Assembly: GCF_029633865.1 (NCBI RefSeq)
Contig: NC_079212.1
Span: 64,385,597 to 64,449,596, forward strand
DNA length: 64,000 nt
Direction of reading: 5' to 3'
Source: Lampris incognitus
Taxonomy: Eukaryota; Chordata; Actinopteri; Lampriformes; Lampridae
Both the position numbers and the translations under genes were made by a program. Below, piece after piece: positions 57,163 to 64,000 of this stretch; position 1 is the first letter of the stretch, and every line of letters begins with the position of its first letter. A model generated the notes under the pieces. It worked only from the letters and a program-made list of their open reading frames with translations, did not search any database and had not been told where the DNA came from.

Positions 57163-57335
57163 ATTGCAAAAAAGAAGGGCACACTGCACCTGCACCACTC
57201 CTACATCTCTGCAACTTCAGACTTCCTCATACAATACCACACCTCCTCTCTCGGCACCCTGTCATATGCTTTCTCTAAATCCACAAAGACACAATGTAAC
57301 TCCTTCTGACTTTCTCTATACTCCACCAAAATGCT
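57163..57335 (-). pseudogene. RTE-type LINE fragment, RT segment
   Basis: Minus-strand translation gives EYRESQKELHCVFVDLEKAY followed by DRVPREEVWYCMRKSEVAEM, the first catalytic Asp region of RTE reverse transcriptase. It would precede the 55461-55863 piece in an intact element. Confidence 0.85.
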
Positions 57336-57344
57336 CAAAGCAAG

Positions 57345-57610
57345 GCGTCCAGGCGATGCCTACCAACACGGGGGTCGCGGGTTCGAATCTCCGTGTTACC
57401 ATCGCCTCCTCTGGTCGGTCGGGGCGCCTGTTCAGGACGGGGAACTGGAGGTAATAGCGTGATCCACCCACGTGCTACGTTTCCCTGGTGAAACTCCTCA
57501 CTGTCAGGTGAAAAGAAGCGGCTGGTGACTCCACATGTATGGGAGGAGGCATGTGGTAGTCTGCAGCCCTCCCCGAATCGGCAGAGGGGGTGGAGCAGAG
57601 ATCGGGATGG
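57345..57610 (+). mobile_element. SINE family 1, copy e (3'-truncated at a SINE junction)
   Basis: Plus-strand copy with AGGCGATGCCTACCAACACG, GCGGGTTCGAATCTCC (box B), GGTCGGTCGGGGCGCCTGTT and GGTGGAGCAGAGATCGGGAT. It stops abruptly where a DANA-type SINE in the opposite orientation begins. Confidence 0.85.
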
Positions 57611-57963
57611 CGACCCAGCCTACTGTATAGGAACAGGGGGCAGCTGCAGCCCCTGGGGACCAACTCAAGTTCCTCTTTCCATTGCCTTGCTCAGGGGCAT
57701 AGACAGGAGCATTAACCCTAACATGCATGTCTTTTTAACGGTGGGAGGACACCCAGTGAGACACATTCACACCTAGGGACAGTTTAGTCCGGCCGATTCA
57801 CCTGACCTACGTGTCTTTGGACTGTGGGAGGAAACCCACGCAGACATAGACACAGGGAGAACATGCAAACTCCACTCAGAAAGGACTTGGGACGACCTGG
57901 AATTCGAACCCAGGACCTTCTTGCTGTGAGGCAACAGTGCTGACCACTGGGCCACCGTGCCGC
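57611..57963 (-). mobile_element. DANA/V-SINE-type SINE, copy c
   Basis: The minus strand starts GGCGGCACGGTGGCCCAGTG with box B GGGTTCGAATTCC, then GTTTGCATGTTCTCCCTGTG and ATTCGGC-type subterminal sequence. It carries an extra GTCCTCCCACCGTTAAAAAG segment and ends at 57611 against SINE family 1. Confidence 0.85.
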
Positions 57964-58652
<689 letters not shown>

Positions 58653-58712
58653 CGCTGTTTCAGTCTGTCTTTGGTTTGCTCACGTGTTTGTGCACGTGCA
58701 CGGTTATACTCA

Positions 58713-58829
<117 letters not shown>

Positions 58830-58861
58830 CTAGCATGGAGGCAAAATGACAACATCCTCTT

Positions 58862-59668
58862 TAGAGTTGCATCTGAGAAACATTTGAAGTTGCATCTGAG
58901 ACACATTTAGAGTTGCATCTGAGACACATTTGAAGTTGCATCTGAGACACATTTAGAGTTGCATCTGAGACACAATTAGAGTTGCATCTGAGACACAATT
59001 AGACTTGCATCTGAGACACATTTAGAGTTGCATCTGAGACACATTTAAAGTTGCATCTGAGACCTTTAGAGTTGCATGAGACACATTTAAAGTTGCACCT
59101 GAGACACATTTAAAGTTGCATCTGAGACACATTTAGAGTTGCATCTGAGACACATTTAAAGTTGCATCTGAGACACATTTAAAGTTGCATCTGAGACACA
59201 TTTAGAGTTGCATCTGAGACACAGTTGCATCTGAGACACATTTAAAGTTGCATCTGAAACACATTTAAAGTTGCATCAGAGACACATTTAAAGTTGCATC
59301 TGAGACACATTTAGAGTTGCATCTGAGACACATTTAAAGTTGCATCTGAGACACATTTAGAGTTGCATCTGAGACACATTTGAAGTTGCATCTGAGACAC
59401 ATTTAAAGTTGCACCTGAGACACATTTGAAGTTGCATCTGAGACACATTTAAAGTTGCATCTGAGACATATTTAAAGTTGCATCTGAGACACATTTAAAG
59501 TTGAGTCTGAGACACATTTAAAGTTGAATCTGAGACACATTTAGAGTTGCATCTGAGACAGAGTTGCATCTGAGACACATTTAAAGTTGCATCTGAGACA
59601 CATTTAAAGTTGCATCAGACACATTTGAAGTTGCATCTGAGACACATTTGAAGTTGCATCTGAGACAC
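58862..59668. repeat. 23-bp minisatellite
   Basis: About 35 copies of AGTTGCATCTGAGACACATT plus TAR, with occasional shortened units. It begins only some 30 bases upstream (gene sense) of the TM1 exon acceptor. Confidence 0.96.
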
Positions 59669-59859
59669 ATGTTCAAAAGTGGTGTGATCATCCAAACAGC
59701 AAAGCATATCCTAAAATAGGAAAACTCATACAGATGGAGATAAACAATATAAAAATATATTTATCATTTATACTATTTATTTATAACAAATATATTTATT
59801 TTAATTATATGTAACATATTATAATAATATATTTTATATTGATAAAATATATAATAAGT
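59669..59859. other. AT-rich flank of the gypsy element
   Basis: AT-rich sequence before the LTR. The 5 bases TAAGT at 59855-59859 should be repeated beyond the 5' LTR outside the window if the duplication is intact. Confidence 0.5.
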
Positions 59860-60102
59860 TGTAGAGCCGAAGTAACGGAGAAGACCGTAGGTTCACACTT
59901 TAGCCGTGTAGGCAACTTTCTTTAATCCACGGTAAATCAGCGAGACAAACAAAAACCACAGCTCGACTGAGCGGAGGTGGCAAGAATAACCAGAAAACTG
60001 GCTGGACAACCATAACTTAACCCTGCGTTAACCTGCCAGGGCAACCATGACTTAACCCTTAGTTCCTGGGTTGAATTCTGTCCCCAATACGTGTCCACCA
60101 CA
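59860..60102 (-). repeat. 3' LTR of the intact gypsy element
   Basis: 243 bp on minus from TGTGGTGGACACGTATTGGG to TTCGGCTCTACA, preceded by a purine tract (GGGGGG at 60105-60111 on minus). The internal AGGGTTAAGT-type sequence repeats twice. Confidence 0.85.
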
Positions 60103-60123
60103 TGAGCCCCCCCAGAATTCGCC

Positions 60124-63100
60124 CTAGTAATCGAAGTCAGGCAGGCGCGGGTGGACGACAGGCCGTCCGCGGCGGCTCCGGATAACAGGGGCCGGAGTGT
60201 CGGTGGGAGGCATTGACGCGGGCCTGTGGAGGTCGGCCTGAGGAGCAGAAGAGGCAGCTCGGGCCTCCACGGGGGGAGGAGGCGGAGCCGGGGGACGACC
60301 GCGACGAGGAGGTTGGGCTAACTCCAACGGCTGCGTCAAGTCCAGGTGTGCGGGTTTAACTCGGTCCACTGAAACATGCTCGGCCGTGCCCCCAAAATCC
60401 ACCACCAGGTGCTTAGTTCCCCGTTCCAGGACGCGGAAGGGGCCGTCATAAGGGGGTTGCAGAGGGGGGCGGTGTGCGTCGTGACGGATGAACACGTAGT
60501 CCGCTGACTGTAGACCTGGGGGCACCTGGGACACCGGAGCGCCGTGTTGGGCGGTAGGGACGGGTGTGAAAGCTCTGACCCCGTCCAGCAAGGAGGCTCG
60601 TTGGTCCACAGCTGACCAGGGACGCGTTGCATTGGGCATGAAATCGCCTGGGACTCGCAGCGGCGTGCCGTACACCGGCTCCGCAGAGGAGGCTTGTAGG
60701 TCTTCCTTCGGGGCGGTCCGCAGGCCCAGCATGACCCATGGGAGCTTGTCAACCCAGTTGCAGTCCTTGAGAGTAGCCCGAAGCGCAGCCTTCATGGACC
60801 GGTGGAAGCGCTCACATAGGCCGTTCACCTGAGGGTGGTAGGCGGTAGTGCGATGAAGCTTGACGCCCAGAGCCTCACCCACAGCATTCCATAGCTCTGA
60901 GGTAAACTGTGGCCCACGGTCAGATGAAAGGTCGGAAGGCGTACCGAAACGTGAGACCCACGACCCAATAAAAGCCCGGGCCACATCAGCAGACGTCGTG
61001 GATGCCAGGGGAACAGCTTCAGGCCAGCGCGTAGTCCTGTCCACCACAGTGAAGAGGTAGGTGAACCCATGGGAGGGGGGTAGGGGACCAACCAGGTCGA
61101 CGTGGACATGGTCAAATCGTCTCTCCGGCACTGCGAAGCGTTCCAGGGGCGCCTTAATGTGGCGTTGTATCTTAGCCCGCTGACAGGCAACACACGAGTC
61201 GGCCCACGCTTTCACGTCTCTCTTAAGTCCCTCCCACACAAACTTAGCAGAGGTCAGGCGCACGGATGGCTTACCGCCTGGATGAGAGAGGCCGTGCACA
61301 GCTTCAAATACGGGGCGTCTCCAGCTGTGCGGGACGATGGGCCTGGGCTGTCCTGTGGAGACGTCACACAGGAGGGTGACACCTGTGTCGCTGAAAGGAA
61401 CGTCCTGCAGGCGGAGCCCCGTGTCGGAGGCCCGGAGACAGAGGATGCTCGGGTCCGTGGCCTGGTCAGCAGCCATCTGTGCATAGTCAAGGCCTAGGTG
61501 GACCGCTCCAATCACTGCCCTAGACAGGCAGTCAGCTACCTGGTTAGACTTACCAGCGACGTGCTGGATGTCGGTAGTGAATTCCGAAATGTAGGAGAGT
61601 TGTCGCTGCTGGCGAGCGGACCATGGCTCGGCCGTCTTGGACATGGCAAACGTGAGGGGCTTGTGGTCCACGTACGCAGTAAACTCGCGGCCCTCTAGCA
61701 GGAAACGGAAATGCCGGACGGCGAGCCAGAGACCGAGGAGTTCCCTGTCAAAAGTACTATACTTGCGCTCTCGGGGTGTAAGCTGGCGACTGAAAAAGGC
61801 CAAAGGCTGCCAAGCCCCCCCCACCCACTGTTCGTGAACCGCACCAACAGCATAGTCCGATGCTTCCGTGGTTATGGAAATAGGCGCTGTAGGTGAAGGA
61901 TGCGCTAGCAGGGTAGCCTGGGAGAGCGCAGCTTTAGTCTCGGTGAACGCACGGTCCCGCTCTGCTGTCCAGTCGACCGCCTGGTTGGGGGACATGCCTT
62001 TCAGCGCCTCGTACAGTGGCCGGATGATAAAGGCGGCTCGAGGAATGAAGCGGTGGTAGAATGTCACCATCCCGATGAACTCCCTGAGCGCACGAGCTGT
62101 TTGGGGGCGCGGAAAGGCCGCCACCGCTTCCACCTTTGAGGGCAGGGGGACTGCCCCGTCCCCAGTGATGCGGTGCCCGAGGAAATCAATGGCTGTCAGC
62201 CCGAACCGGCACTTCGCCGGGTTGACGATCAGCCCATGCTGGCTGAGGCGTGTGAAGAGGGCATGAAGATGGGACAGGTGTTCTTCCTCGGAGGCGCTGG
62301 CGATGAGTATGTCGTCCAAATAGACGAAGATGAAAGGAAGGCCACGGAGCACTGAATCCATCAGCCGCTGAAAGGACTGGGCCGCGTTTTTGAGTCCAAA
62401 TGGCATTCGTAGGAATTCAAATAGGCCGAATGGGGTTGTCACCGCTGTCTTGGGGATGTCTGAGGGGTGCACGGGAACTTGATGATAACCACGGACCAGG
62501 TCGACTTTTGAGAAGACGCATTTGCCAGACAGGTTTGCAGAAAAGTCCTGGATATGCGGGACAGGATAGCGGTCAGGCGTGGTGGCGTCATTTAGTCGGC
62601 GGTAGTCCCCGCATGGGCGCCAACCTCCATCAGGCTTAGCGACGATGTGGAGTGGGGATGCCCACGGGCTGTCAGAGCGGCGGATGATCCCCATGCGTTC
62701 CAGGTGCTCGAACTCAGACTTGGCAATGGCGAGTTTGGCGGGGTCGAGACGCCTGGCTCTGGCGTAGACCGGGGGCCCCTTCATAGCAATGTGATGCTCC
62801 ACCCCATGCTTAGCGGTGGGTGCAGAGAAGGTAGGCCGGGTGAGGTCAGGGAACTCAGCGAGGAGGCGGGTGAACTTGTCTGCCTCTGAGAGAGAGTTGG
62901 CTAGACCTGCATAGGCCGCTTCCCTCCGCGTACATGCGAAGGAGGAGAAGGTTAAGGCATCGACCAGACGGCTGTTCTGAATGTCCACTAGCAAACCGTA
63001 AGCGCACAAAAAATCAGCTCCGAGGAGGGGAAGCGTTACATTGGCCATGACGAACTCCCACGTGAAACGTTGTCCACCAAAACACAGTTCTACAGACCGC

Positions 63101-63348
63101 ACGCCGTAGGTGTGGATAGGGCTGCCGTCAGCCGTCGCCAACTGGGGGCCCCGCTCCCCGCCCATGATGTCGACGTCAGTAGCAGGGAGCACGCTTCTCT
63201 GTGCGCCCGTGTCACAAAGAAATCGCCGACCGGAGATGGTGTCGAGGATGAAGAGTAGCCTGCTCGTATCGCCAACACTCATGGCCACTACTGAGTGTTG
63301 GCCCTCTCGTTTCCCGTCGGCCTGTAGTTGCAGGGGGAACGGCACCGT
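60124..63348 (-). CDS. pol: Gypsy Pol polyprotein (protease, RT, RNase H, integrase)
   Basis: About 1073 codons, uninterrupted. Numbering from GTG at 63345: protease active site DTGA at 45-48; RT from about 215, with [11 protein letters not shown] near 280-290 and the catalytic VYLDD at 341-345. RNase H spans about 485-610, with [24 protein letters not shown] and VADCLSRA. The integrase zinc finger has H684, H688, C718, C721; the integrase core is D750 (HVDLVGP), D809 (SSDRGPQF) and E845 (GLCERFH). The C-terminal [11 protein letters not shown] segment is GPY/F-like, and a Pro-rich tail follows. The RNase H first acidic residue is Glu instead of the usual Asp (TEAS for TDAS). The frame opens at 63348 after a stop, inside gag and in the -1 frame relative to it, so Pol is probably made as a Gag-Pol fusion by frameshifting; no independent start is obvious. 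Confidence 0.95.
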   Translation of the reverse strand, partial: TVPFPLQLQADGKREGQHSVVAMSVGDTSRLLFILDTISGRRFLCDTGAQRSVLPATDVDIMGGERGPQLATADGSPIHTYGVRSVELCFGGQRFTWEFVMANVTLPLLGADFLCAYGLLVDIQNSRLVDALTFSSFACTRREAAYAGLANSLSEADKFTRLLAEFPDLTRPTFSAPTAKHGVEHHIAMKGPPVYARARRLDPAKLAIAKSEFEHLERMGIIRRSDSPWASPLHIVAKPDGGWRPCGDYRRLNDATTPDRYPVPHIQDFSANLSGKCVFSKVDLVRGYHQVPVHPSDIPKTAVTTPFGLFEFLRMPFGLKNAAQSFQRLMDSVLRGLPFIFVYLDDILIASASEEEHLSHLHALFTRLSQHGLIVNPAKCRFGLTAIDFLGHRITGDGAVPLPSKVEAVAAFPRPQTARALREFIGMVTFYHRFIPRAAFIIRPLYEALKGMSPNQAVDWTAERDRAFTETKAALSQATLLAHPSPTAPISITTEASDYAVGAVHEQWVGGAWQPLAFFSRQLTPRERKYSTFDRELLGLWLAVRHFRFLLEGREFTAYVDHKPLTFAMSKTAEPWSARQQRQLSYISEFTTDIQHVAGKSNQVADCLSRAVIGAVHLGLDYAQMAADQATDPSILCLRASDTGLRLQDVPFSDTGVTLLCDVSTGQPRPIVPHSWRRPVFEAVHGLSHPGGKPSVRLTSAKFVWEGLKRDVKAWADSCVACQRAKIQRHIKAPLERFAVPERRFDHVHVDLVGPLPPSHGFTYLFTVVDRTTRWPEAVPLASTTSADVARAFIGSWVSRFGTPSDLSSDRGPQFTSELWNAVGEALGVKLHRTTAYHPQVNGLCERFHRSMKAALRATLKDCNWVDKLPWVMLGLRTAPKEDLQASSAEPVYGTPLRVPGDFMPNATRPWSAVDQRASLLDGVRAFTPVPTAQHGAPVSQVPPGLQSADYVFIRHDAHRPPLQPPYDGPFRVLERGTKHLVVDFGGTAEHVSVDRVKPAHLDLTQPLELAQPPRRGRPPAPPPPPVEARAASSAPQADLHRPASMPPTDTPAPVIRSRRGRPVVHPRLPDFDY

Positions 63349-63980
63349 TTAGCTTTCGCACCAAATCGAGCGTGGTACATACAGAGTCCAGAGGGCTTGT
63401 AGCGGTCTGATGCTGTGGCGCCACCGTCGGGCCACGCCCGCGATGTCGGCGGGGGGCCAGCGAAGGTAGGAGCCAGCACCCCGGCATGGGAGGAACGTTG
63501 TGTAGCGACGAAGAATCGGTCAGCCTCCTTTGCCAGCTCACGGGGATCAGTGATGGTGGAGTTAGCGAGCGCAGTCTGGACGTGGGGCGGCATGTTGCGC
63601 AGAAACAGCTCCATAAACAGGAAACATGGCTTTTCTTGACCCAGTAGGTTTAACATCCTGCTCATTAGCTCCGATGGTTTGCCATCTCCCAAGCCCTGAA
63701 TTGCGAAGAGGCGACGTGCTCTCTCCGTTGCTGACAGTTCAAAAGTTTCAAGGAGGAGATGTTTAAGTGCGGCGTATTTACCATCGGCCGGTGGGTTGGT
63801 TATGAAACCGCTTATCCTGGAAGCCGTAGCGCACCCCAGCGCTGCCACTACGTAGTAGTACCTGGTCTCGTCTGCTGTTATGTCTCTGAGCGCGAACTGT
63901 GCCTCAGCCTGCGCGAACCATGTAGCCGCGGAAGACTCCCAAAACTCCGGCAGTTTAATTGCAACGGCGTTCGTAGCCAT
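63288..63980 (-). CDS. gag: Gypsy Gag
   Basis: 230 codons from ATG at 63980. The capsid-like region contains [20 protein letters not shown] and [20 protein letters not shown]. The C-terminal metal-binding motif is [19 protein letters not shown], a Cys-His-Cys-Cys arrangement rather than the retroviral CCHC knuckle; this form is a hallmark of the CsRn1 clade. The last 61 bases overlap the pol open frame. The downstream part of the overlap includes a run of five C (63333-63337). Confidence 0.92.
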   Translation of the reverse strand: MATNAVAIKLPEFWESSAATWFAQAEAQFALRDITADETRYYYVVAALGCATASRISGFITNPPADGKYAALKHLLLETFELSATERARRLFAIQGLGDGKPSELMSRMLNLLGQEKPCFLFMELFLRNMPPHVQTALANSTITDPRELAKEADRFFVATQRSSHAGVLAPTFAGPPPTSRAWPDGGATASDRYKPSGLCMYHARFGAKAKRCRSPCNYRPTGNERANTQ

Positions 63981-64000
63981 AATGTGTGTGGTTTCAGAAA

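Larger units (their letters stand above)
59860..64000 (-). mobile_element. Ty3/gypsy retrotransposon, CsRn1-like, coding region intact (5' LTR outside window)
   Basis: Minus-strand element comprising 3' LTR (59860-60102), pol (60124-63348) and gag (63288-63980). The 5' LTR and primer site lie beyond 64000. Both frames are uninterrupted, and RT and integrase catalytic residues are present, so the copy is young and may be competent. It lies in the first visible intron of the transporter, in the same transcriptional orientation. No envelope frame is present. Confidence 0.92.

Noticed and set aside
58862-60102. Missing N-terminal exon of the transporter between the TM1 exon and the gypsy element
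   Set aside because: The stretch is minisatellite, AT-rich sequence and LTR. No frame leads with proper phase and donor into the TM1 exon.

Overview
This is vertebrate nuclear DNA, almost certainly from a teleost fish. The evidence is a multi-exon solute-carrier gene with GT-AG introns, embedded in fish-type repeats: L2/CR1-like and RTE-like LINEs, DANA/V-SINE-type SINEs, Ty3/gypsy elements, a Tc1/mariner element, and many long minisatellites and CA/TA/GA microsatellites. There is no bacterial, plasmid or phage organisation. The species cannot be read from the sequence.

The one host gene lies on the minus strand. It is a sodium-coupled neutral amino acid transporter of the SLC38 family, closest in motif content to the system N members SLC38A5/SLC38A3. 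Thirteen coding exons (58829 down to 21252) were placed by hand. Every splice phase agrees, and together they encode 424 residues from the segment leading into TM1 to the stop codon. The N-terminal roughly 50 residues and the promoter must lie beyond 64000. The 3'UTR runs from 21251 towards about 19970, where there is a candidate poly(A) signal.

Layout from left to right. 1-8193 is a 40-bp satellite with a 2506-bp higher-order duplication and interspersed spacer boxes. 8194-11310 is a minus-strand L2-like LINE split by a solo LTR. 11496-13042 is a 1.5-kb TG...CA element. 13268-19734 is a decayed full-length Ty3/gypsy element whose pol is interrupted by a second, inverted copy of that 1.5-kb element (15660-17178). 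19735-21251 is the transporter 3'UTR and flank. 21252-58829 is the transporter gene. Its introns hold nested LINEs, three tRNA-derived SINE families, a mariner with a rearranged interior, and tandem arrays of 13, 23, 23, 27, 47 and 71 bp. 58862-59668 is a 23-bp minisatellite next to the first visible exon. 59860-64000 is a second gypsy element of CsRn1-like character with intact gag and pol frames; it runs off the right edge.

The host gene and the mobile DNA interact in two places. A 71-bp tandem repeat downstream of the exon at 31804-31948 is built from that exon's own 3' end and splice donor, giving five decoy donors. The exon at 40113-40237 has a long TG dinucleotide repeat where a polypyrimidine tract is expected. 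I found no CRISPR array, rRNA gene or genuine tRNA gene, and no convincing evidence of a wholly new biological system. The most original signals are the exon-derived repeat, the inverted 1.5-kb element pair of uncertain class, and the intact gypsy element lying in an intron in gene orientation.
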